A DNA stretch of 64,000 nt from Thermoanaerobaculia bacterium (lineage in GTDB: Bacteria; Acidobacteriota; Thermoanaerobaculia; UBA5066). Made by a program: the position numbers and the translations under genes. Where the stretch lies: NCBI GenBank assembly GCA_022071945.1, contig JAJVIN010000051.1, positions 60,708 through 124,707 of the forward strand, read 5' to 3'. The notes under the pieces are model-generated. The model searched no databases. It had not been told where the DNA came from and saw nothing but the letters and a program-made list of their open reading frames with translations. Below are positions 24,356-32,660 of this stretch, in pieces. The first letter of the stretch is position 1; each line of letters opens with the position of its first letter.

Positions 24356-25495
24356 TCACGTCGCTCTTCTCTCATCGAGGGCCTGAAGATACCGGGCGGC
24401 CACGAGCTTCTCGAAGGCGTGCAGCCCGTCCTCGCTCGCGGCGTAGGTCACCGGCCGCTCTCCCCTCCCGGAAAGGCCGCGCTGCTGGAGCTCACAGATC
24501 GCCCGGTCCTCGGCGTTCGTCCTGTCCCAGAACGTGAAGACGTCCTCGAGGTCGATCCCCCGTGCGAGCGCCGAGGGGTGCATGTGGATTTCCGCGACGA
24601 CGAGCGTGCGATCCACATCGAGTGGCGCGAGCCGGTACGTCAGGAGGTAGTCGGGCTGAAGGCTCGTCAGCCACAGCGGGAAGACGTGGGCATCGTGGAT
24701 CCGCCCCCGATCCTCCACCGCGGCGATCACGGGTCTCCCCTGAAGCTCGCCACTTTCGGAGACGGTCGAAAAGCCCGGCAAAAGATCCATGACGCCGCCC
24801 AGCCAGGCATCGCTCACGACGACGCTGGCAGAGTCGCGCCAGGGGGTCTTGCCCTCGAGGCTCGGATGGACCGATGCGAAGTGGTGGCTCTCCTGGAAGT
24901 TCCCGACGACGATCTTCCAGTTGGCCGCCACCTCGCTGTCGCTCCGGCGGACCCGGCACAGGGGAGCGCCGTGGAGCCTTTCGAGCCAGGGCGGCCCGCC
25001 GTCCCAGCTTTCGCGAAGAGAGGCCGCCGTCTTTTCGAGGTTGACGAAGATGACCCCGTGGCGGGTTTCCGTTCGGAGCCTCGCGAGACCTGGCGGAAGG
25101 CTCCCCGGCCGTGCGCCCGGCGCCGCCAGCAGGGCGCCGTCCGTCGCATACCGCCAGCCGTGATAGGGACAGACGATTTCGAGGGAATCGAGCTGGCCCT
25201 CGGGGCCGTCACACAGGAGAGTCCCCCGGTGGGTGCAGACGGCGCGAACCGCGGCGACCTCGAGATCAGCCGTCTTGACGACGACGATGTTCTCGTCCCT
25301 GAGGGGCGAGCGGACCCAGCCGCCCGGCCTCGCAAGATCCGCCTCGTGCGCGACGGGGATCCACGACGAGGAGAAGATCGTCTCGTCCTCGATCTCGAGG
25401 ATCCTGGGGTCGAGGAAGGCGGCCCTCGGCAGCGGCGTGGCCTCCTCGAAGGGCCGGAGAACGGCGAGAAGGGAGTCGCGTTCGAGCGGGACCAT
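24356..25495 (-). CDS. Rieske non-heme iron oxygenase, alpha subunit
   Basis: A 379-residue ring-hydroxylating-type oxygenase. The Rieske [2Fe-2S] ligands are C87-T-H89 and C109-PY-H112. The mononuclear iron site is NWKIVVGNFQESHHFASVH (H205, H210) with a distal Asp in the VFTFWDRTNAED region. The overall form resembles choline monooxygenase/GbcA-type enzymes that act on small quaternary amines or betaines as much as aromatic dioxygenases. No reductase gene is adjacent, so electrons must come from elsewhere. It is the first gene of an operon with oxygenase copy 2 and divergent from the PfkB kinase. Confidence 0.88.
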   Translation of the reverse strand: MVPLERDSLLAVLRPFEEATPLPRAAFLDPRILEIEDETIFSSSWIPVAHEADLARPGGWVRSPLRDENIVVVKTADLEVAAVRAVCTHRGTLLCDGPEGQLDSLEIVCPYHGWRYATDGALLAAPGARPGSLPPGLARLRTETRHGVIFVNLEKTAASLRESWDGGPPWLERLHGAPLCRVRRSDSEVAANWKIVVGNFQESHHFASVHPSLEGKTPWRDSASVVVSDAWLGGVMDLLPGFSTVSESGELQGRPVIAAVEDRGRIHDAHVFPLWLTSLQPDYLLTYRLAPLDVDRTLVVAEIHMHPSALARGIDLEDVFTFWDRTNAEDRAICELQQRGLSGRGERPVTYAASEDGLHAFEKLVAARYLQALDERRAT

Positions 25496-25593
25496 TCGCC
25501 AGGAGCCTACTCCAGCTCCCGGCTTGGCAACCGAGGGTATTCTGACGACAGGGGAACCGGTTTCGGCACCATGCCGGCATCCCAGGAGGCCTC

Positions 25594-26490
25594 ATGAAAA
25601 AAGTGCTCGTCGCCGGAGGCGTCTCCCTCGACTCGCTCGTGGGCCTCGAGACCTTGCCCGAGCCTCGGGCGCAGACCGTCTTCGCCCGGTCGTTCCGGCA
25701 AGCGGTCGGTTCGACGGGCGCCGGCAAGGCCCTCGCCCTCTCGAAGCTGGGCCTCGATGTCACGTTCCACGCCTTCATCGGAGAGGACGCGGCCGGCGAG
25801 GAGATCCGCCGGGTGTTCTCCGGGACGAACGTGCGGACCGTCTTCGAGATCGACCCCAAGGGGACAGAGCGCCACATCAACCTGATGGACGGCTCCGGGA
25901 ACCGGATCTCGATCTTCGTCCACACCTCGACCTTCGAGCCCTCCCTCGACCTGTCGCGCCTCGAGCCGCTCGTCGCTGATTCCGACCTGGTCGTTCTCAA
26001 CATCATCAACTATTGCCGCCGCCTCATCCCCCTCGTGAAGAAGCACGGCCGGCCCCTCTGGACCGACATCCACGACTGGGACGGCGAGAACCCCTACCAT
26101 CGCGACTTCGTGAACGCCGCGGATGCCGTCTTCATGAGCTCCGATTCCCTCCCGGACTACCAGCTCTCCCTGCTCGATCTGGTGGGACAGGGGAAGGACG
26201 TCGCCGTCGCAACCCATGGCGCGCGCGGGTCCACGCTCCTCGACCGGACGGGACACTTCACCTTCACGCCGGCGGTCACACTCGGAGAGCTGCGCGACAT
26301 CAACGGCGCGGGAGACAACTTCTTCGCGGGCTTTCTCTGGGCGTACCTCGAGGGCCGGCCGATGGCCGAGTGCGCAGAGATCGCCTCCGTGGCCGGGGGA
26401 CTGTGCGTGACCTCTCAGGAGCTGGTTTCAGAGGAGCTCTCGCCCGAGACGCTCGAGCGCGCCCGGCGCGCGCACTTTCGGGTCCCGTAG
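25594..26490 (+). CDS. PfkB-family sugar/nucleoside kinase
   Basis: A 298-residue ribokinase-fold enzyme. The N-terminal motif is VLVAGGVSLDSLVG; the anion-hole and catalytic base are in DINGAGDNFFAGFLWAY (Asp of GAGD). The substrate cannot be told from sequence; adenosine, ribose and fructose kinases share these motifs. AGGAGG precedes the ATG at short spacing (4 bases). It is divergent from the Rieske operon (98-base gap), which may indicate shared control but is not proof of a shared pathway. Confidence 0.85.
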   Translation: MKKVLVAGGVSLDSLVGLETLPEPRAQTVFARSFRQAVGSTGAGKALALSKLGLDVTFHAFIGEDAAGEEIRRVFSGTNVRTVFEIDPKGTERHINLMDGSGNRISIFVHTSTFEPSLDLSRLEPLVADSDLVVLNIINYCRRLIPLVKKHGRPLWTDIHDWDGENPYHRDFVNAADAVFMSSDSLPDYQLSLLDLVGQGKDVAVATHGARGSTLLDRTGHFTFTPAVTLGELRDINGAGDNFFAGFLWAYLEGRPMAECAEIASVAGGLCVTSQELVSEELSPETLERARRAHFRVP

Positions 26491-26535
26491 CCACGCCGAG
26501 CTGAAACCATCGGCTTCGTCCCTCCGTACAGGACA

Positions 26536-26551
26536 CTGACCGGTCGGTCAG
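26536..26551. promoter_or_regulatory. Probable TetR operator
   Basis: CTGACCG-GT-CGGTCAG is a perfect inverted repeat with 7-base arms and a 2-base centre, directly upstream of the tetR ribosome site (GGAG at 26553-26556). AcrR-type repressors commonly bind palindromes of this form, so autoregulation of the tetR-efflux operon is likely. Confidence 0.7.
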
Positions 26552-26563
26552 CGGAGTGACTTG

Positions 26564-27193
26564 ATGGTTGGTACACGGAGGAGTCTGCGGGAGGTTCTCG
26601 GGCCCGTCAGGACGAAGGAAATCGAGGAGGCGGCCCTGCGCGTCATCGCCGCGCGGGGGCTCGAGGGAGCGACCATGCAGGCGATCGCCGACGAGGCGGG
26701 ACTGGCCAAGGGCACGCTGTACCTCTATTTCGAGGGCCGGGACGAGCTCCTGATTCACCTGGCCGAATCGGCCTTCGAGGAGCTCCTGGCGTCGGTCGAC
26801 GCCGCCCTATCGGGAACGGAACCGGCGAGAACCCGTATGGAAGCCGGGATTGCGGCGCAGTTCTCGTTCTTCGAATCCCGCCGTGACTTCTTCCGGGTCT
26901 TCGTGGAGGTCGTCCATCCCGGGGGAGCGGCTTCCGCGCGGCGCAAGCGATCGTGCAACCCGCTCTACCAGTCGTTCGTGAGCCGGTTCGCCCGGTTCTT
27001 CAGGGAGGCGCACGCCAACGGTGAGCTTCACGCGCCCCTGCCCGAGAGGCTCGCCCTCTTCATGGCCGAGGGTGTCAACGGCCTCATCCTGAATCGTCTT
27101 TCCGAACCGAATCCGCCTCTACCGGACGAAGAGGTTCGGTGGATCGTGGATTCCGTTCTCAACGGCATCGAAATCCGTAGGAGCTCTTCTTGA
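26564..27193 (+). CDS. TetR/AcrR-family transcriptional repressor
   Basis: A 209-residue regulator. The N-terminal helix-turn-helix reads ALRVIAARGLEGATMQAIAD then AGLAKGTLYLYFEGRDEL, typical of TetR. The C-terminal ligand-binding domain is divergent. ATG 26564 has GGAG seven bases upstream; the TTG three bases earlier is possible. A perfect palindrome lies in its leader and its stop overlaps the start of the outer-membrane efflux gene as TTGA, so it very probably represses its own efflux operon and is released by a pump substrate. Confidence 0.9.
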   Translation: MVGTRRSLREVLGPVRTKEIEEAALRVIAARGLEGATMQAIADEAGLAKGTLYLYFEGRDELLIHLAESAFEELLASVDAALSGTEPARTRMEAGIAAQFSFFESRRDFFRVFVEVVHPGGAASARRKRSCNPLYQSFVSRFARFFREAHANGELHAPLPERLALFMAEGVNGLILNRLSEPNPPLPDEEVRWIVDSVLNGIEIRRSSS

Positions 27194-28485
27194 GATCAGT
27201 CATCCTGACAGGCCTCGTACTCCTTCTTCCCCTGCCCTTGCCGGCCGAGCCTGCGAGACCTCTCACCCTGTCTCAGGCCTTCGAACGGGCGCTGTCCTCG
27301 AACCTCGCCATCGAGAGAGCGCGACGGGAGCTCGCCGCAACCGACGCGCAACGGAAAGCCGTATTCGCGGCGTTGTTGCCGAAGGTCGCCGCGTACGCGA
27401 ATGCCGGTCTGAACAGCACCGAGGTGACGTTCGGCGAGCCCCCGGACGATCGTTCCATCCTTCCAAAGCAAGACTGGGACTACCGGGTCATGGCGACCCA
27501 GCCCCTCTTTGCCGGCCTGCGCGAAAAGCGCGCCTACGACCAATCGAAGCTCGCCGTCGCATCCGCGCAGCAGGCGGAGCGGGGAACGGCCGAGGACGTT
27601 CTCTTGAGCGTCGCTTCGGCGTTCTCGTCGGCGGCGGCCGCGGGAGCTCTCGTCGAGGTCGAGAGCAAGAACGTGACTCTCGTCGCAAACCGTCTGAAGC
27701 AGGCTCGCGATCTCTTCGAGGCCGGGGAGACGACGCGCGTGGACGTTCTTCGCGCCGAGGCCGACAAGAAGGCCGCGGAGGAGCGGCTGGTGACCGCCCG
27801 TCAGGTCCGGGAAGAAGCTCTCGGGAATCTCCGGGTCGCGCTCGCCCTGGACTCTGAGTTCGACGTCGACGGCCCCTCGGCGGTCTTGCCCCCGCTCCCG
27901 TCCGAGGACGAACTCCTCGCCTCGGCCTTGACCCGGCCTGCCGTGCGCCAGGCGGAGCTCGCTCTCGCTTCCGCCACCCTCGAGGTGAAGAAGCAGCAGG
28001 GGGCGCACCTCCCGGTCGTCTTCGCGGAAGCGGGGTACATCAAGCAGAAGCGGGCCTTCCCCATCGACGAATACGGTTATGGGGCGCTCCGTCTTTCGCT
28101 CGACATCTTCCGCGGAGGCGAGATCGCGGCGCGGGTCGTGGCAGCAAAGGAGAAAGAAGCCCAGGCTCGCCTGGCCCTGGAAGATCTGAAGCGGAAGGTC
28201 AAGGAGGAGGTTCACGTGGCCCTCCTCGCGGTGGAGGCCGCGACGGTGCGTCAGAAGCTCGCGGAGGAGCGTCTTGCCGCCGCGCAGGCCGACTATGACC
28301 AGACGTTCGATCAGTACCGGAACCAGCTCTTGACCACTCTCGACCTTCAGTCCGCCGAGGCGTCGCTGGCCGATGCGCGTCGCGGCATCATCGCCGCCCG
28401 GCTCGCGGTGTTCGTCTCCGAGATCCGGGCGGTCTATGCCGCCGGGAATCTCGTCCCCACCTTCCGCAAGGAGTCCGCCAGATGA
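27190..28485 (+). CDS. TolC-family outer-membrane efflux protein
   Basis: A 431-residue protein with a signal peptide (VILTGLVLLLPLPLPAEPA) and the duplicated helical hairpin of the TolC/OEP family, beginning LTLSQAFERALSSNLAIERA and with a second half beginning near DELLASALTRPAVRQAELAL. Length fits. The start is TTG in a TTGA overlap with tetR; the stop overlaps the adaptor gene as ATGA. It forms the outer-membrane duct of the tripartite pump. Confidence 0.9.
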   Translation: MRSVILTGLVLLLPLPLPAEPARPLTLSQAFERALSSNLAIERARRELAATDAQRKAVFAALLPKVAAYANAGLNSTEVTFGEPPDDRSILPKQDWDYRVMATQPLFAGLREKRAYDQSKLAVASAQQAERGTAEDVLLSVASAFSSAAAAGALVEVESKNVTLVANRLKQARDLFEAGETTRVDVLRAEADKKAAEERLVTARQVREEALGNLRVALALDSEFDVDGPSAVLPPLPSEDELLASALTRPAVRQAELALASATLEVKKQQGAHLPVVFAEAGYIKQKRAFPIDEYGYGALRLSLDIFRGGEIAARVVAAKEKEAQARLALEDLKRKVKEEVHVALLAVEAATVRQKLAEERLAAAQADYDQTFDQYRNQLLTTLDLQSAEASLADARRGIIAARLAVFVSEIRAVYAAGNLVPTFRKESAR

Positions 28486-29381
28486 CACGTCTGCCCCTCT
28501 CGTCACTCCTGATCGCCTCTGTTCTCGCATCCGCCCTGGCCGGCTGTGCCCGCAAGACCCAGGAACCCGGACCGAAGGCGGCCAGCGCCCCTGTTCCCGA
28601 GGACGTGAAGGCGCTCGAGGCGTCCCTGGCGCCCTCGCCGTCGGCCCCGGCGGGAGAGGGAAACGTTCTTCTGGCCACGGGTGAGCTCGTTCCGCCCGTT
28701 CGATCGGAGCTGGTTTCCCGCGTGACGGGCCGGGTGCTGCGGATCCTCGTCGACGAGGGAGCCCGCGTCGCGGCCGGTCAGCCGATGCTCGAGCTGGAGA
28801 CCGACTACCTGAAGCTCGACGTCACCCGGGCGGAAGCGGAGGTCGCGCGGGCCGCCGCGGCGGCCTCGGAAGCCGAGCGGGACTTCAACCGGAAGAAGGA
28901 GTTGATCGCCCGGCAATCGGTGGCTCCGGCGGTCTATGACCGGTCTCTGGCCGCGCTGGAACAGGCGAACGCGGCCCGGCAGGCGGCCCAGGCCGCTCTC
29001 GATCTCGCCAAGCAGCGCCTCTCGGACGCCGTTCTCCGCTCTCCGATCGACGGGGTCGTCCTCGAGCGCAAGAGCGACGTCGGAGAGCGGCTGAGCGAGG
29101 GCACCGTGACGTTCGTCGTCGTGCAGACGGCCCCGCTGAAGCTGCGCTTCCGTGTCCCCGAACGCTACCTGGGGACGGTTGCCACGGGAGCCAAGGTCAA
29201 AGCCCAGGTCGACCCCTACCCCTCCGAGACGTTCGACGGGAAGGTCTCGGTCGTCGTCCCGGCCATCGACCCGTCGAGCCGGACCTTCGCGGTAGAGGCC
29301 CTGTTCGACAATCGAGACGGGCGTCTGCGGCCGGGCCTTTTCGCCCGCGTGACGCTCGACCTCGGTCCCACGGGGAAGTGA
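28482..29381 (+). CDS. RND efflux periplasmic adaptor (membrane fusion protein), lipoprotein
   Basis: A 299-residue HlyD/AcrA-type adaptor. The signal ends in a lipobox (ASALAGC), so it should be lipid-anchored. The lipoyl half-motifs flank a helical hairpin: RVLRILVDEGARVAAGQPML and DAVLRSPIDGVVLERKSDVG. A beta-barrel domain follows (LRFRVPERYLGTVATGAKV). It is at the short end for the family. It couples the inner-membrane pump to the TolC-type channel; its start overlaps the preceding stop. Confidence 0.9.
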   Translation: MTRLPLSSLLIASVLASALAGCARKTQEPGPKAASAPVPEDVKALEASLAPSPSAPAGEGNVLLATGELVPPVRSELVSRVTGRVLRILVDEGARVAAGQPMLELETDYLKLDVTRAEAEVARAAAAASEAERDFNRKKELIARQSVAPAVYDRSLAALEQANAARQAAQAALDLAKQRLSDAVLRSPIDGVVLERKSDVGERLSEGTVTFVVVQTAPLKLRFRVPERYLGTVATGAKVKAQVDPYPSETFDGKVSVVVPAIDPSSRTFAVEALFDNRDGRLRPGLFARVTLDLGPTGK

Positions 29382-29391
29382 GGAGCGCCCC

Positions 29392-32300
29392 GTGAACAAG
29401 CTTGCCGAGCTCTGCGTCAAGCGGCCCGTCTTTGCGGCCGTCATCATCCTGGCGCTCGTCGTCGTCGGCCTCTTTTCCTACGGGCGGCTCGGCGTGGACC
29501 GCTTCCCGAACGTCGATTTCCCGTTCGTCACGATCACCACACGGCTCGTCGGGGCAGCGCCCGAGGAAATCGAGACCGAGGTCACCGAGAAGATCGAGGA
29601 AGCCGTCAACACGATCAGCGGCATCGACCAGCTGATCTCCGTCTCCGCCGAGGGCGTCTCGGTCGTGACCGTGCAGTTCGTCCTCGAGAAGAACGGCGAC
29701 GTGGCCGCGCAAGAAGTCCGGGATCGCGTCAACTCGGTCCTGGGGGATCTTCCTCGCGACGCCGACCCGCCGGTGATCGAGAAGATCGACCCCGATTCGA
29801 CCCCCGTCCTGTCAGTCGTCCTTTCGGGACCCGCCCCGATCCGAGAGCTGACCGAGTTCGCCGACAAGAAGTACCGGCGCGCGCTCGAGTCGGTCCTCGG
29901 GGTGGGCCAGGTCCGCGTCATCGGAGGGCGGGCACGGCAGGTCAACGTGGTCGTGGACTCCTCCCGGCTCTCGGGGCTCGACCTCACCGTGGCCGACGTC
30001 GTGAGGGCCCTGAGGACCCAGAACGTCCAGATCCCCGGAGGCAAGGTCGAGCAGGGTGTCCGCGACCTGACCCTTCGCACCTACGGCCGGGTCAGCAGCC
30101 CGGGCGAGCTCGGGACGATCCCCGTCGCCGTCCGGAACGGTGAACCGGTCCGGATCGCCGACGTGGCCACCATCGTGGATTCGGAGGCCGAGGTCGAAAC
30201 GCTCGCCAGCCTCGACGGAAAACCCGCGGTCGTCCTGCAGGTCAGGAAGCAATCCGGAACGAACACGATCGAGGTCGTCGAGCGGCTCAAGGAGCGGGTC
30301 CACACCCTGAACACCGAGCTTCCGAAGGGCTGGAAGGTCGACCTGGTGCGCGACCAGTCCGAGTACGTCGTCGCGGCGGTCGATGCCGTGAAGGAGCATC
30401 TCGTCCTCGGCTCGATCTTCGCGGCGCTCGTGGTCTGGGCCTTCCTGCGCAAGGCGCGGCCGACGATCATCGCCGCCATCTCGATCCCGGCCTCTTTGAT
30501 CGCCGCCTTCGCCGCCATCGACGCGATGGGCTACTCCCTCAACGTCATCACTCTTCTTGCGCTGACTCTCGCCGTCGGAATCGTCGTGGACGACGCCGTC
30601 GTCGTTCTGGAGATCATCTTCCGCCACATGGAAGAGAAAGGCGTTGGCCCGATCCAGGCCGCGATCGACGGGACGCGTGAGATCGGGCTGGCCGTCGTCG
30701 CGATGAGCCTTTCGCTGATCGCCGTCTTCCTGCCCGTCGCCTTCATGGGAGGCATCGTCGGACGCTTCATGGCGTCGTTCGGCGTCACGATGGCGTTCTC
30801 CATCGCCGTTTCCATCGTGGTGGCGTTCACGCTGACGCCGATGCTGGCCTCGCGCTGGCTGAAGCACTCGGACGTGGAGGGCGAGGAGAGCTCGCGCGAG
30901 CGGGGCTTCTACCCCTACATCGAGAAGTTCTACATGGCGATCCTCGAGTGGTCGATGAAACACCGGGTGGCCGTCGTCTTCCTGATGCTGGCCGTTCTCT
31001 TCTCGACGGTCCCGCTCGGCAAGGTCGCCAACAAGAACTTCCTCCCCCTCGACGACGAGGGGCAATTCGACGTCATCGTCCGGGCGCCGGAAGGTTCGAG
31101 CGCCGGCGCCACGAGGCAGATCCTCGAATCGATCGGCGAGCGGGTTCGCAAGATCGAGGGCGTCTCCGCGACGCTGTTGACGATCGGCGACGACCAGCAG
31201 CTGACTCAGAATCTCGGCTCGCTCTACGTGAAGCTCGTCCCCGTCAAGGAAAGGAAGGCGAGCCAGTTCGAGGTCATGGACCGGGTTCGCCAGGAGATCC
31301 TGCCTCTCTACAGAAACCTCGGCCTGCGCGCCCAGGTCTCGCCCGTCAACGCTTTTCGCGGCGGCAGCAACGCCGAGATCCAGTTCTGGATCGGCGGCCC
31401 GGACCTGAAGGTTCTCGGACAGTACTCCCAGGCGCTTCTCGAGACGATCAAGTCGACGCCCGGCGCCGTCGACGCCGACACGAACTTGATCGAGGGCAAG
31501 CCCGAGCTCGGCGCCAGGATCGACCGGGCGAAGGCTGCGGACCTCGGCGTGAACGTGCAGGACATCGCCACCACTCTGAGCGTCCTCGTCGGCGGCCAGA
31601 AGGTCTCGGACTACTACGAGGGAGGCGAGCAATACGAGGTCCGGGCCCGCGCAGAGGAGCGCGACCGGTCCTCGGCGGCCGCCCTCGCCCAGGCGCGGGT
31701 CCCGGCCGCGCGGGGAACCGTCGCCCTCCGCGACGTCGTGAGACTCGAGGAGGGGACCGGTCCGTCGCTCGTCAACCGCATCGCGCGGCAGAGGCAGGTG
31801 CTTCTGTCGGCCAACGTGAAGCCCGGGTACTCCTCGCAGGCCGTCATCGACGCCCTCAACGCCAAGGTGGCCGAACTGAAGATGCCGGCGGGCTACAGCT
31901 CAGGGCTGACGGGCCGCTCGCGTGAGCAGGGGAAGGCCGCCAAGGCCTTTCTGACGGCCTTCGTGCTGTCCATCATCTTCATGTACCTCATCCTGGCCGC
32001 GCAGTTCGAGAGTTGGATCCACCCCGTTTCCATCCTGCTGGCGCTCCCGCTGACGGTCCCGTTCGCCCTGCTGTCGATTGTCGTCCTCAACCAATCGATC
32101 AACATCTTCTCGTCGCTCGGCATCCTGGTCCTGTTCGGCATCGTGAAGAAGAACGGGATCTTGCAGATCGACAACATGATCGCGCTCCGGTCTCACGGAG
32201 TTGAAAGGGACGAAGCGATCCGGCGCGCCAACCGGGACCGGCTACGGCCGATCCTGATGACGACGCTCGCCTTCGTCGCGGGCATGCTCCCGCTCGTGAT

Positions 32301-32511
32301 CTCGTCGGGCGTGGGATCCGGAACCAACCGGGCGATCGCGAGCGTCATCATCGGCGGGCAGACGCTGGCCCTCCTCTTGACCCTGGTCGGGACGCCCGTC
32401 GCGTACAGCATCTTCGACGACTGGCAGACGAAGAAGCCTCTCGCCACGCTCTTCCGCCGCCTCATCGGCCGCCCCTCGCCCGCCCCCGAACCGGCGGGAA
32501 GCGCCGAGTGA
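29392..32511 (+). CDS. RND efflux transporter, HAE1 type
   Basis: A 1039-residue inner-membrane pump. The expected order is seen: N-terminal helix (FAAVIILALVVVGLFSYGRL), large periplasmic loop, helices 2-6 with the proton-relay aspartates in VGIVVDDAVVVLEIIFRHME, the second loop, and helices 8-12 including the GIVKKNGILQIDN segment. It follows the adaptor gene by 10 bases, with a GTG start. A proton-driven exporter of drugs or other amphiphiles is expected, under the TetR gene's control. A hairpin after the stop probably ends the operon. Confidence 0.92.
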   Translation: MNKLAELCVKRPVFAAVIILALVVVGLFSYGRLGVDRFPNVDFPFVTITTRLVGAAPEEIETEVTEKIEEAVNTISGIDQLISVSAEGVSVVTVQFVLEKNGDVAAQEVRDRVNSVLGDLPRDADPPVIEKIDPDSTPVLSVVLSGPAPIRELTEFADKKYRRALESVLGVGQVRVIGGRARQVNVVVDSSRLSGLDLTVADVVRALRTQNVQIPGGKVEQGVRDLTLRTYGRVSSPGELGTIPVAVRNGEPVRIADVATIVDSEAEVETLASLDGKPAVVLQVRKQSGTNTIEVVERLKERVHTLNTELPKGWKVDLVRDQSEYVVAAVDAVKEHLVLGSIFAALVVWAFLRKARPTIIAAISIPASLIAAFAAIDAMGYSLNVITLLALTLAVGIVVDDAVVVLEIIFRHMEEKGVGPIQAAIDGTREIGLAVVAMSLSLIAVFLPVAFMGGIVGRFMASFGVTMAFSIAVSIVVAFTLTPMLASRWLKHSDVEGEESSRERGFYPYIEKFYMAILEWSMKHRVAVVFLMLAVLFSTVPLGKVANKNFLPLDDEGQFDVIVRAPEGSSAGATRQILESIGERVRKIEGVSATLLTIGDDQQLTQNLGSLYVKLVPVKERKASQFEVMDRVRQEILPLYRNLGLRAQVSPVNAFRGGSNAEIQFWIGGPDLKVLGQYSQALLETIKSTPGAVDADTNLIEGKPELGARIDRAKAADLGVNVQDIATTLSVLVGGQKVSDYYEGGEQYEVRARAEERDRSSAAALAQARVPAARGTVALRDVVRLEEGTGPSLVNRIARQRQVLLSANVKPGYSSQAVIDALNAKVAELKMPAGYSSGLTGRSREQGKAAKAFLTAFVLSIIFMYLILAAQFESWIHPVSILLALPLTVPFALLSIVVLNQSINIFSSLGILVLFGIVKKNGILQIDNMIALRSHGVERDEAIRRANRDRLRPILMTTLAFVAGMLPLVISSGVGSGTNRAIASVIIGGQTLALLLTLVGTPVAYSIFDDWQTKKPLATLFRRLIGRPSPAPEPAGSAE

Positions 32512-32576
32512 GCCGGGCCGCCGCCCCCGGGTCCGCCGCCGCGTCCGTTTCGCGGCCGGACCCGGCGGGCGTCCGG

Positions 32577-32601
32577 CTCTCCCTCCCGAAACGAGGGAGA
32601 G
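32577..32601 (+). terminator. Hairpin after the efflux operon
   Basis: CTCTCCCTC at 32577-32585 pairs exactly with GAGGGAGAG at 32593-32601 across a 7-base loop. A second hairpin (GGGTCCG at 32529-32535 with CGGACCC at 32557-32563) precedes it. No U-tract is present, so termination may be Rho-assisted. The remaining bases to 32660 should hold the promoter of the next gene, but I see no clear -35/-10. Confidence 0.5.
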
Positions 32602-32660
32602 GGCCCCGATCGACGCCGCGCCGCCATGATTCCAAACTATGATGGTCTCGTCTCCTTTCG

